Positions 48,114 through 60,542 of a stretch of DNA of 64,000 bases are shown piece after piece; the first letter of the stretch is position 1, and every line of letters begins with the position of its first letter. The DNA is from Branchiostoma floridae (lineage: Eukaryota; Chordata; Leptocardii; Amphioxiformes; Branchiostomatidae), in the NCBI RefSeq assembly GCF_000003815.2, contig NC_049980.1, positions 15,406,154 through 15,470,153 of the forward strand, written 5' to 3'. Both the position numbers and the translations under genes were made by a program. A model generated the notes under the pieces. That model ran no database searches and was not told where the DNA came from. It worked only from the letters and a program-made list of their open reading frames with translations.

Positions 48114-48319
48114 TACTGTAAATGCAGAAACGTTCGCGGTGGTTTTATGTTTGCGGTTTTTGCGATGGACACTTCACCACAAACTTAAAACTGCCGCAAA
48201 CATTTTTCTATGGCAGTAAGAGACTGCATAGCATGGTGCTACCGTGAACTTAAAACCACCGCGAACTTTTCCCCGCTACAGCGAAAGTAAGTCCCCGCGA
48301 ATTTAAATGCATTTACAGT
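48114..48319. mobile_element. Full-length MITE of the ACTGTAAATGCA family (copy 3)
   Basis: Perfect 12-bp terminal inverted repeats ACTGTAAATGCA (48115-48126) and TGCATTTACAGT (48308-48319) bound the element. The interior has repeated GTTCGCGGTGG / CCACCGCGAAC blocks that give further internal pairing. It is about 206 bp and non-coding. Two relatives are in this window (22858-22940 and 40925-41086). Confidence 0.75.
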
Positions 48320-48321
48320 GC

Positions 48322-48367
48322 ACTTGGTCACCAGTATAACGTATGACTTGGTCACCAGTATAACGTA
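48322..48367 (+). repeat. Short tandem duplication beside the MITE
   Basis: A 22-base sequence starting ACTTGGTCACCAGTATAACG occurs at 48322-48343 and again at 48346-48367 with TG between. It adjoins the right end of the MITE at 48319. Confidence 0.8.
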
Positions 48368-51101
48368 GTGCAAATCTTGATCTTACTTAAAGGACCCTAT
48401 TCTTCTCCTAGAAGTGCCTGTACCATTTGTTACCAACTGTAAAGAAAAAACAGAGAACTTAAAAGTAAAGAGTCATACATCACTGTGCTGAATATAGGTA
48501 AATGCAGAAACACACTGAGCCATCATGTAATATGTAATATCTGTGCACAATACAGCCAAGGAAAGTTTAAACCTTCAAGGAGCCATTAGTTACCTGCATA
48601 AGGGCCCTCCCTATTACAGACTGCGAAAAGAAGCCATTGCTATTTCCTTTGGGAATAAAGAAGCCTAAAACTTCATCAATAATAGCCTTTAGACTTTTCT
48701 TCTCTCTGACATGGTATCTTCACAGCTACACTGGAGCACTTTTGAGCCTCAGGTGAAGTCTGAATACTTTAGCAGAAGCCTGGGACCTGAATTATAGATG
48801 TTTGTAACATTGGCATTTGACATTCATTTGTGTCTGCAGGGTTAGGTAATCCCAACAGGAAAGCAACCTCCAGCACCTTAAGGCAGCCATTCGTCACAAG
48901 TTGGTAATGTTCTGGGGAAGACACAGTGCACAGTACTATAAATATGTTATTGTGCAGCTGTTCACAGTAAGAAACAACTTTACAGTTCTCAGAAAAAACA
49001 GTCTTACAGTATGCTTCAAGTAGAGGTAGGCTGTGACATGTTTCTAGGCGGTTTTGCTGTGCTTTCTATTCTGTCCCATTTTCTTTAGGTCTGAAGATCA
49101 TGAAGAAAATGGGATAAATAAAAAGCCCAACATAATGCTAAAACGTGCAAAAAAACAGCCAAAGCTGACCCTCTGCTTGTCTTACAGAGATTTGCAGATT
49201 AGAAACTGGTAGTCGATAATCTTTCTTTCTCAAAATATGATTCAAATCTCCCTAAATACTAAGTCTTGAAATTTGTTGAGGAGAGGGGAAAGAAAAAGTT
49301 TGGATTTGATTTTGACCACATGTGATCCAATATTCAAGAGCTTTATCCTGTGAAATGTTCTGCACAACTTAACTAGTCTAGTACTTCAATAACTCAATGA
49401 TCATTGCAGTTTAACTATGATGATGATACAGAATTACCAAGGCACACTATATCAAATGCACTATTGAGATTAAAACATTTTGTCACAAAGATAACAGGTG
49501 AACATGAGGAAACTCAGATTGTTTGTGTTTTCTTCTTAATAGATGCAATAAAGATTGACATATGGAATTTGCTGCTGAATCTATACCAGCACTGTGTGGG
49601 GTGCATATATTCTTTAAGTCCATTGTGTAAAGGTTATTAATTGCATCCTCCAGCAGTGAAGTGGATTCAACCTCGGTCTGCTGATGGTAATGTGTAACAG
49701 GTTGGACCATGTAGCATGATTCCTGCAGTGGAATTGATTCCCCTGGAGTATTACCTTGATCCAGCTGGAGGAGACTGATTGATCGGGCACCACCGTGACC
49801 GAGCCTTCCAAAGCCTTCCAGCTTCTTTCAAGGCCATTAGGTACAATTCCAACATGTTTGCCGAAGTTTCCATATCTGGTCGTCTTCCCTCCCAAATGGA
49901 ACCCTAACGACTTCCACCATCCTTGGCTACCCAATGCTTCCAAACGTAATAAGGTGTGTTTTCTGATTTCATGCATACATCCCTGCCAGGGAGGGCATAC
50001 CTCCTCCCTCCATCTCTTGCTTAGGCCATGAAGAGAGAATCACGGTGCAGCAGGACATATTGGGTACAGTCCTGATAGATGGGACAAGTAATGTGCACCT
50101 ACATTTCAATACCTTTCATAGTCATGTACAGGCCAAAGCTGTTTTTAAAGGATGGTACAACAGTTTGCAAGGTCAGAAGTTGGAGCACAGATGGCTAACT
50201 TTATACATTGTATGTTAAATTAAATTTCAATTGATTGTTTTGTTCATCAGAGCGGGTCATGTAAGTTTTTTTTCTTCTGTTTCTTTTCCCTATAATAAAA
50301 ACAAGGTTTGGCTTGGAGCCAGGCACTATAATGTCCTGTGGTTTGTAGCTCCCTCTGTCTGTGTGTTGAGGCCTGTTAATCCACAATAGTATAGTGCAGA
50401 TACATATCCAATCCAATTCACCACTTTCAACAGCATGGTAGGAATATATTATAAGCAAGAAAAGAGATCCTTGTCAGCATATAAGGAGAGCATTGGAGAA
50501 GATGGGGGACAATGTAGAAGAGAGCTCAGATTAAAGGCACTGCAAAGTATATTGGTTCAAGACAGTCTTCATAAAAACTTTGGGACCTGTACAGAGGCTC
50601 ACATTTTTTTTAAAACTGGATACAGCATGCCTCTCGCTTCCTCCCTGAATACCACACCATTCCTGATGCAAACCACTGCTAGTTTGGGGGAGTCAAAGAA
50701 TAATTTTCCTTCATGATGTGGTGTGAACTGTGAACTTTATAATTTTCTTGACAAAATATGAAACAACAAAACTACACAAATCAATCCTGATTGTAGCTCG
50801 GAAGTACTGTACATACAACATGTCATAATAATCAGCTCTAACAACAGGGCTATTACTAACATATCAGCACATTATTTCAATAGCATGCTTACTTCAACTA
50901 CAGTCTTACTGGCAAAACAAAGAGATAGCATTGCAATAACTTTACACTTTGGAATTTAAATGAATAGGTACTTATAGCATATAAAATGAGAGATAACTTC
51001 TAAAAACAGGACCTGGTGTAACAAACAGCATTTAGTACTTGAGACATTGTTCCATGGAATGTATCTACCCCTACCTCTCTGTCCTACTGTCCTGCCCTGC
51101 C
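48368..51101. other. 3' flank of the CSPG4-like gene
   Basis: The part nearest 51,101 should hold the 3' untranslated region of the minus-strand CSPG4-like gene. I could not place a polyadenylation signal with confidence. No other coding sequence was seen. Confidence 0.45.
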
Positions 51102-53716
51102 TCATACCCAGTACTGGTTCCTTTTGAGTGTGGGTGCTGTTGTTCTGCAGTGGGACACCAGTTCTGGGTCCACCCCACTCCAGTCATAACCAAGCTTCTC
51201 GCTTCCCGATGACAAGCTGGTCATGGAAATCCCGTTTGGTGAACCCGCTTTTTGCTTGTGATCATCCCCTGGACCTGACAGTGGGGTGACCTTGACACAC
51301 GGCATTGTCGGACTGCACTCTGGTTTTGATGAGAACGTCGTGTGCATGGGAACAACTTCAGGGACTTTTTCGCTCTTCATCTTGCCTCTGTGAAGCATGG
51401 GTGGGCTAGAGCCAAGTTTATCTGGGCTTTCTGGATTCAGTGGAGGTATGGACACGACTCCATCTGGAAGGTCTTCTCTCCTTTTGTCCCTCTTTCTCAT
51501 ACGAAAAACGACAAGTGCGATGACAATCAGAATCAGGAGGACTAATATGACAACAATAGGGATGACGACAGCCAGGTTATCATGTCTGATGCGAGGGTTG
51601 ATTATACCAGTGTTCTGCCCATACCCCACCGAAGGCTCTGTTGATCTTGGCATGTTCCCTTGTGTGAATTCGTCAACGCCATCTTGTATGGGCTTACCTC
51701 CTCTGTTAATGACATTTGGATCTTTAAAGACTCCATCTGTAATATCTGAGTCCTCATTAATAAGATTTGTATCAACACCTGTTACAGAACCAACGGGGTA
51801 CGTGTCTGTCACGCTTGAATCATTGAACGTTGCATTCGTGGTGCTTTCTAGCTCTTCAGACCGTGCTTTGGGTGGTAACAACTTGACACGGACGTTTGCT
51901 ACGGCCGGCTGCACGCCGTCGGCAGCCACCAGCAGACTGAACATGTCCGTGATGCTGGCCTTATTCGTTATGTTCACCATATTTACCAGGAACATGACAG
52001 TTCCTGCCTCCAGGTCCCTTTGGGTGAACTCTGACACGGGTACAAATGTAGCTGAGTCCACCAGCCGACCATATGTGGGGTCGTCAATAACTCGAAACTT
52101 TGGGGGTGACCCTGTCAAGCTTTCCAGTTCACTGCCATCTATCCAGTCCTTGTTGAGGTGCACCCAACCCCCCAGGGTAACCTTCTGATCATTGACCTTC
52201 AAACGCGGGGCAACTGTTATATTGAATGTTTGATTAGAGAGGACACTGTCAGATGAGTACATGGTGAACTTGAAACTATCCATGCCCTCCGATAATACTC
52301 TTTGGACATACATCAATTTTTCTCTGTCCACATCCACTTGTTTGAACCTCGACACAGTTACGTTATCTAACATGATGCTACCGAATTTCGGTGGGGATAA
52401 AACTTGAAACATGATGTTCTCTCTCTTGCCGTTAGTGTACCCGCTGAGATGATTTCTTGTGATAGCCACACTCTTGCTACCTTGCAGGATGTTTGCTCCC
52501 GTGTTGTTGACCAATGAAACCGACACGGGCACAACAACAAGATTAAACAGCTTAAAGAGAGGCCTGTGGACTCCATCAGAAACTTGGAAGTAGAACACAC
52601 CCCTCGAGGGTGTGCCATCTTGAATATAGACTAATTTTCCGTCATTGATGTCTTTTTGGCTGAAAGTCCTGATGGATTCTGATGAATTTTGCAAGAATGC
52701 GAGGTAACCATTATTTGGCCCATTGATTATTCTGTAAATGATGTCTGAGGGAGGATTGTCAGCGTCAACTGTGTTTAAGTTCTCAGAAGTGATTGTGGTA
52801 CTAAAGCCTTGAACAACCTGGAGGGAGGGGTTCTTGGTCAACAGCTTAAACGGTTGATCATTCACTGGAGAGATGCTGATATTGAACTTCTCAGACACCA
52901 ATGTTTTCTGCTTCAGCACAGCCTGCTCTTGTAATGTTGCCAACCCCTTTTTTTCCAACCAAACAGAGAATTCAAACACATCTGCTGTCGTGTCTGAATC
53001 ATCATGTTGGTATTTAAGCTGCCCTTGGTTGATTCTACCTTGCGTTAGCATGACAGGTCTAGAGATATTTTGGTCATTGAGTTTGAGGACCCCATTTCTG
53101 GGCAGACTCGTCAGGTTGTATCTCACAATGTAATCAGACAGCTGTTCTCCTCCTGCACGTCGTAGCAAGTTTGAGGCATCCAAATGTTCCATCAAAATTG
53201 TACCACCCCTGCCCTCCGTAATTGTTAATCCAATATTTGCCGACAGTTCAGTCTGATTCACCACGTTCCCATTGTTGTACAAGATGGAAATTTGAAACGC
53301 TTGTTCGGGGATAGCATCGGCTAGAGAAGAGGAAACGTTAAACATGAATTGGTCTACCTGTGTCCAGGAGTCCTCCGATAATGTCCGGTGCAGGTAGGCG
53401 ATCACTCCCTTGTTGACTTCCTCCTGAGTGAAAGAGGAAATATCCACGGTGCTGTTGTCAGGAAGCACTTTGACAAGCTTCCCCAACTTGGGTGGCGACG
53501 TGATCGTGAACACGATTGTTCTATTTCCTTTACGATCATTTGTCACAGCCTTTAGGTTCTGCACGGTAAGCACTTGGCGAGTCCGGGGATATGCCTTCAG
53601 CTCATTATTGTTCTGAAGTGAGATAACCAAGGGTTTGGCGGTGATTGTGAAGATCTTGCGATCATCTATGTTCTTCCCATCGTTGACTTGGAAGCGGAAG
53701 CCTCCGGTCGACGCAC
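51102..53716 (-). CDS. CSPG4: CSPG4/NG2-like proteoglycan, last coding exon (C-terminal 870 residues)
   Basis: CSPG4 is a large type I surface proteoglycan that binds matrix and growth factors and signals through a short PDZ-binding tail. This exon starts inside one CSPG repeat (FRFQVNDG) and continues through about five more, each with the pattern of PPKxG, FTQ/FSQ plus a acidic-rich turn, then F-x-F-x-V-x-DG. A Thr/Asn-rich stalk follows, then a transmembrane helix (51504-51575), a basic MRKRDKRRE anchor and a tail of about 125 residues. The tail contains DPELVSHCRT and ends NQYWV at the stop TGA (51102-51104). QYWV is the diagnostic PDZ ligand of CSPG4. The acceptor TTTTTTCATTTCTGCAG sits at 53717 and following, with phase 1 upstream. 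Laminin-G domains and the N-terminal repeats are absent here, so the remaining exons lie further along the minus strand, probably past 64,000. The frame stays open through the acceptor to an ATG at 53915, discussed in the findings. Confidence 0.9.
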
Positions 53717-56529
53717 CTGCAGAAATGAAAAAAGTCAGCAGGAATACTCCAAGGCAACAGATAACGAGGAAGGGGCAGTTGCAGTAGTCCTTGGAGAAAT
53801 GCATGATCCGTCTCCTTGTAGTTCTCCAACAAGAGACTGCTCGTTGCTGCTGCCCGTGCCTCTCCTCCAGCATTATGGCCTCTCGCAGGTAATTAAACAG
53901 CACATGCGTAGGCACGCGCTCCCCCAGCCCACTGATAATCTCACAGCCATGCTGTCACCTGCAGCCTATTGTCGTATGACTGAGCAGGGAGATAAATCAG
54001 TCTTGATTACTGCCGCAGCCCAGCGTCCTTGCCTCCCCTACCATCCTGTAGTAACAAACCTCCAAATTAATTCCACCGCAAACCGCATCGGCAAAATAGA
54101 GAGACCCACAGTACGTCATGTCCGCAGACCCGGCGTTCCCCTCTCCAGTAACTATCACACTGGGGCCACCAGCTGCACCCCTCCACACCAATACATTCAA
54201 TGACTGCAATTTCCAATCAATGAACCTTAATTTCCTTTCAAGTACCGTCAGTTGGAACATGGCTCTAAAAGCGTCTGCCGCCCCACGTGGCAAGGCCAGC
54301 TAATGTCCTCAGGACACATGATTTAGGTGGATTGTTAAAGACCAGGGCAGGTTGATTTCAGGCTTGGATTGAGATGTACAGGCCTAATATATGCGCTTCA
54401 CTTCATCACCTGTCCTGCGAAGAGAGTTTAATACATTAACTCACCCAGACGCAGGGTCTTAACAGCAGTGATAGGGCCCTGCGGATTTCCTGTATCCAAT
54501 CAGATTGAAAATGCATAATCAAACCGATGTATTCAAATCAGCATTAGCATAATATGACAACATTAGCATCTTGACATATAGAACCAATCACTAACATCAG
54601 CTTTGGTCCACAGCCGCTTTCGGAGGATGCATTTTCGAGTGGTCAGCCTTAATGATGAAAAAATGGAAATATTAAACATACATAAGTTGTCCCTGCAGGC
54701 AGGATCAATCCCACTGGATACTGTTGATGTGAAAATGAAATTAGATAAAATTATTACAGGTACCCAAGGGCCCGGAGGAATTGCCACCGCTCCCAGTTTA
54801 ATCAATTGGAACCAGTTCTGTCAGATGTGTTTGGCAATGAGTTGGAGGGAACGCCTGGGCCAGTGTTCTGCCTCATATCATGATAAAAACAGCTTTTCCC
54901 CTTCAATTATTCACAACCTCAACAAAAAATGTCTGCAGCATTTACAAACCATAAACAACACAAGTCCATAAAATAAAGGTACGGCAATACTATAAACCAA
55001 TCATAGCTACCGGATACTGATTCATGATCTCATTTAAGACAGACCTCATCCCATTAGGCAAGTCCCTGTACCCATTGATCACAGTTGGCCAGGACATCCC
55101 ACTTAAACGCTGCACTATTTACACTACTCTGGTTTCTTCACAGCCTTGCGCACTACATCACAATGCTCTTTGTGTGATTGGGATATCAAGCCAATACCAG
55201 CTTGGGATGGCGGCCCCTTTCTTCCAGCATCACAGTAATTGATATAGAGTGAGCGGGGCTCGCGTCCAAGTTCTGCCGCAGGAAAGGACATCTGCAAATT
55301 AATCCAGCTTCATGTCCTGACTTCTAATATGTCCTCAAATGCTCTACATGTTTGTAGTTTTTACTTCTGCCGTTGCAAAGTTTGTAGGTGCAGTCAATGA
55401 ATTGTGAAAGACACATATGTGCAGGTAACAGACTGTATCTGCTTTATTCCGTCGGGCGTTGGTGTTGGCGCTAAATTTGGCAACCCATTGGAGTATGGAA
55501 CAGATGTCAGGAAATGAAATTCCGCCACACGAATGGAGCAGCCATGCAAGTTTTTCCCTGGCCTTGAAGAGTGGAATAACTTCTGGCAACACTAACAAGA
55601 GCCTGGGGATAACAAACCTGATGGGCATCGTGCAAATAAATCAGCAATGAATACACAATGTCAACAACAGAAGGGTAGTACAGTAATTGCCAATAGCAAT
55701 GCCAAAAAAGCACCAAAGTCAACGGTTGGTAATGCTAGAGAATATATATTATTATGTTCTGAAATGAGGACATTGTAGCAATTTTGAAATATGAAATCAT
55801 TAGCTATGATTCCTTTACATAACTGACAGAAAAATGATATATTATTCATGAAGATACATGTATCTTCAAAGCTAAAACTTCAGAGCTCAAAATACAATTT
55901 TCTAACTTATAATTTTCTCATAACATTCGGGATTTGCTAGCAAAATATATTCTTGCAAAAATCTACCTGTACAATATGTCATGTTTGCATTCAATGTGCG
56001 TCTCAATACGCTAGTCATTTCAGTTAAGTTAATTTTTTCTCGCCTGAAAATTTGATTCCTTACATGTTGTGTAAACGTTTTAAGTATATTGAGGAATGCA
56101 CAATTCCTTGAAAATGATACATGTATATGAACATTGGAGGAAACATGTGCTAGCAGGCGCCCCTAGAACTCACATACTTTCACTCAGTCTTTCGTAACTT
56201 TTCAATTGAAACACAGAATTTAACGCCTAGACTTACAGATACTGTAAGTTATCTATACTCTGTCACTGCTGTACACCCACAGTCAATTTTTTGTGTGCTA
56301 AATTACTTGTTTTGCTGTTTTTGCAACATAGTAAATTCTAATAAGCTGAAAAGATTGGGGGGGTGTATTATGTTGTAAACCATACTGTTTGAGAGCTTTT
56401 GTGTCTACAATTGACAGTATTTTCCATGTTAAGTTTTCAAATTGCATTGTAAAATTTTTCTTGACTTGCAAATATTTCAAGCAATGAGAGACATGTGTCA
56501 GAAAACTAGAGCCAAATAAATTCATTCTG

Positions 56530-56531
<2 letters not shown>
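53717..56531. other. Probable CSPG4-like intron, 5' of the last exon
   Basis: No minus-strand exon resembling CSPG repeats or laminin-G domains was recognised. The first 1.5 kb is less AT-rich than the rest, which could reflect regulatory sequence or simply base variation. Confidence 0.45.

Positions 56532-56588
<57 letters not shown>
56532..56588. repeat. TA microsatellite
   Basis: An uninterrupted TA run of about 57 bases. The minus-strand Ile-Tyr open frame over it is an artefact of the repeat. Confidence 0.95.
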
Positions 56589-56590
<2 letters not shown>

Positions 56591-57351
56591 CTCTCATTCT
56601 CATCACTGTACAACTGAGAGACTACATATACCTATTTGGCAAAAACTTTAATTCTCGACTAATAGTACAAGGCCTAACGTTAATGGCCATTAGAATTCTG
56701 GATTTACACCATTATTGCCTAGAAATTGCCACCCTCCCTGTGGAGATCATGAATGGTACGACAGGAACACAGACCAGCTCAAAGTGGCATCCAGCACAGT
56801 AAATCGTTTCTCATTTCTACAAGATCTGAACTATATAATACTCAGTTTTCTTAGGTATGCTTTACTCAAAGGTAGTCACAACTGTGGGGAGGATGTTCTC
56901 CTTGCCATGTTTACATACCAATCTGACTACAAGTATTTGTGTTTTAAATCATGAAACAGCATTCTCAATGTGTGAGCTTACCGCTATAAACTAAATGATT
57001 TTAGAAGTTTATCCTAATATCACCTCAAATCCCACTCGTGCAGCATGTGACAGCATTAAAGGACTGCTAAATTCCTATGTATCATTCAACACCAGAGGTA
57101 TAGCAGAGGGAATTCTCAGTGATCGATAAGGTAGCACCTTAAGTACCAAATCTTATATACATGTTCACGTCCACACCGCACAAAGGCAATATACTTTTGA
57201 CGTCTAGACCATGCATGATCCGTCTCCTTTTGGTCTCCAGTTCTCCTGTTCCTCAGTTATCATGCAAACCAGTCTACAGACACAATCAGAACAGTTTTCT
57301 ATTTGTGGGAAGATCATTATCACCGAACAGTGTGTAGATGCATGATATACA

Positions 57352-57588
57352 TGTACACACACACACATATATATATATGGCTATATCATGCACATATTTG
57401 TACACACACAAGCACACACAAGCACATTAGCACAAGCACACACACACACACATCACCCACCCACCCACACTCACACATACACACATACACAAATACATAC
57501 ATATAAACACACACACATATAAACACACACTCACACACACACATAAACACACACACAAAAAACATAAACACAGACACGCTCTATCTCT
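57352..57588. repeat. Compound CA-rich microsatellite
   Basis: Interrupted CACACA, TATATA, CCCACC and ATACAC runs. The His/Thr and Cys/Val open frames across it are artefacts. Confidence 0.9.
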
Positions 57589-60542
57589 CTCACAGACACC
57601 TTGCCTCTCATCATTTGTGTATAGCCAAGCGTGAAAACAGTTATTGCAGTTTCCCAGGATCAGCCTTGCAAATCATTTCAAATTTAACAGATGCTGCCTT
57701 TACAAATGGTGCTGCTTCACAACATACACATCTACATGTGATTTGACCTCAGCATGATACCATCTTATGGTAAAATGCTTGATAGCTACCTTGCTCTGAA
57801 TCCCTAAGGTAGATCACTACTACCATACACCATTAAGTCTCTCTCAGGAATGTATATATGTATATGTGCTCAAAAAATTCCATGCTCCCGTATGTGGACC
57901 TCTTAACTGGCTTTAAGTCTGTTCAAAGATAATTCTCTCGCCCAGAATACCACCTGCTTCCATTTTCCTTTCACTCTTACTAATTATAAGTCTATTCAGT
58001 GAGCTGCAGCTGCACAGAGAAGGTGGATATCACTTAACATGTTTGCCTCTCTGCAATCTCTGTATTTTGACTATTATCTAACAGCTAAAAAGTAAGATGT
58101 GAAAAAATTTACTAAATGCTGGATTTGCATGTATAGAGTCCTGTCCTTGGTGCTGAACTATAGCTGTGACAAAACTTCCCAACCTGCGATATATTCAGTG
58201 ACATTACCCAGGCATGAACCTGCTCCAAAAGTAGACATTAATGCTGATATGAACATAGGGCAGGGACATACATCAGAGCAAAGTGCTTTTCTCTGGTGTA
58301 TTTTGCCTGAGAGTCTGAAGTCCATTAGAATGAGTTTTCCATTCCGATGGTCCCACTTTTACTCCCACTCAAGACAGATGCCGGAATTGCTAGGCAGAGG
58401 CATTTGGGCATTTACATCAGTCTACTGCATTCCAGGGCTCTTCTTTAAATTGTGATGTTGGCATTTGCAATCATTCTAAGAGCATTTCAGAACTCGTCTT
58501 TGAATCATCAGAGGATAAGGGCAAGGCTGAGTGAGTAGAAACTCGTACCAAACTTGTAAGTGATTGGAACTACAATGATCTCTTAAATGCTGAAAAAGAT
58601 CAGTCACACCAAATGTGCTAAAAAGGGATTTGATGACCATTAAGAGCATAAGCAATTAACTTGTGATTAGTAAAGCTCCTTGCAAATCTTGACATGGTCT
58701 TTAATGTTACGGCCTGATGTTAAAAGTCTTATAGCTAGCTTTAGCTGTGGCACAATAATATTTCGGGAGCATGTGCTGCTTTGCTTTCAATACTTACAGT
58801 TGCTTAGTTAATGCTACAAAACATACTTTCAGCCATTTGGCAAAGATTATATTTCCTTTTACATGTAAATGCTTCTGTTCTTGTAATCACTGAAATATCT
58901 GTATGCAGCATCCTCATAAAAAAGCCTCAAACCTCCTAACTCCTGAAACAGGTTAAGGACAACCTTGACATGGCCCCACTGTATTTTGTTGGGCTAATAA
59001 GAAATTTCCTTTAACACTCTCCTGAAACAGCTAACGATTGCTGCAGTATATTTTCTTTACTTTACAAGTGACTGAAAATAGCTAGCACAGGTAAACATAT
59101 TTATTGCCTGCAAGCCTGACCAATAGTAGGTTCATTTTGTCAGGCCATACAATTTTTACAGCCTTCAAATCTTCTCCAAAATCAACCATAAATGATTAAG
59201 CCTGCTTAATTGAAAACCCAACTGCAGGAGCCAACAAGCCCAGCTCTATCGCCATTAAGAATTACGGTGATCTGGGAACAGATGACTCCAAATTAGGAGG
59301 CTGTTTTTCACAATTGAATGCCTCTGAAGCGTGTCAGAGCAAGATGCCATTTGTCCACCAGCCATGGTACACGGTGACTTCAAATATACATGTGGGGGTT
59401 TAATATTTCAGGTGTAATAACCTCACTGACAATGAAAAATAGCCTACTGGAACACCACAAATGTATTGACTTGCCTCATAATGGGCTATTGTCCCTACAT
59501 GTATGGATGGCAAGATTATATTCTTTAGAGCTGGGATTTAAAAATAGATCAAGCCCATTCATTCAATGAAAAACCTGTAATGCACTCATGTATAATGTAT
59601 ATATACGTAATACATATCCGCAATTTCAGAGCCTCCGGTGTCATCTTTCGAAAGTTGTAATAGATATGTGGAAATATGTCTGGTTTAAAAGTGTCATGAT
59701 TGACCTTTCATAATAAGGCACATAAGTACCTTCAAGGATTTATTATCTAATTATCCCAAATACGTAACCTTTTGATTAAGCCCAAGAGCATAGATACATG
59801 TATGGTATGACATAATAATGAATAACTAGAGGAACAAGGACTGCCTCCTAAGCACAGATGTGAAGGCATGAGGGAAGGGCAGCTACAAAATGTAGAAAAC
59901 TACAATCTTGTAATGCTCAAAATCTAGCATGTCTCATGCTTTGTGTTAATATGCAAGACAAAATAGATGACTTTATTACTAATATGATATTGACATAATT
60001 CAATGTAAATTAACCTTAAAAATTAATAAAACCCAATTCACAGAAATTATCACACTGTGTCTGTTATTGACTAAACCCACATGCCATTGACAGGAAGTCA
60101 TTTTCTAAATATTTATTGTTCCAATTCGCATTGGTTATGGTGACTCTGACATACCTGTAGGCCCAATATGGTTCCAAACCACCATTAGTAGGAACATCAG
60201 ATACTGAACATCAATAGTGGGATCACCATTCGGTGTGTACAACTAAGTACCTTAACAGATGCTGACATTTTTGGCTAAATCATGCCCTCTTAATTAGTAC
60301 ATATAAAAGGGTAGACTTCCTTTTATGGCAGTCCTCCCCAAGGTGAACACAAAAGCTGTTTCTTGAAACTTTATTGCCATTGATTACTGTACCACAGAGA
60401 CTGCTCTGCTCTTGCTAAAGTGTGCACCAAACCGTTAATATTGGAAACTGTGAAGGCTCTCCCCATTTGTTCTCAATAAGGCAACACACACTTGGTTTTA
60501 TGGTTTGAATCAAAAAAGCACCCAAAATTTCATGCAAGTGAG
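57589..60542. other. Probable intronic or intergenic sequence, no gene supported
   Basis: No exon was recognised. A CCTGTCCTTGGTGCTGAAC match to the 27.6-kb minisatellite unit occurs at 58140-58158. Around 59,170-59,330 there are several TAATTG/TTAAT-type homeodomain core sites, which is common in AT-rich sequence and only weakly suggestive. Confidence 0.4.

Noticed and set aside
51397-52188. 263-codon plus-strand open frame
   Set aside because: It lies antisense within the CSPG4-like exon, has Ser/Thr-rich shadow composition and no domain.
53688-54203. 171-codon plus-strand open frame upstream of the CSPG4-like exon
   Set aside because: No domain, codon pattern or splice context; it partly overlaps the exon antisense.
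56298-56606. Ile-Tyr repeat open frame
   Set aside because: It is produced by the TA microsatellite.
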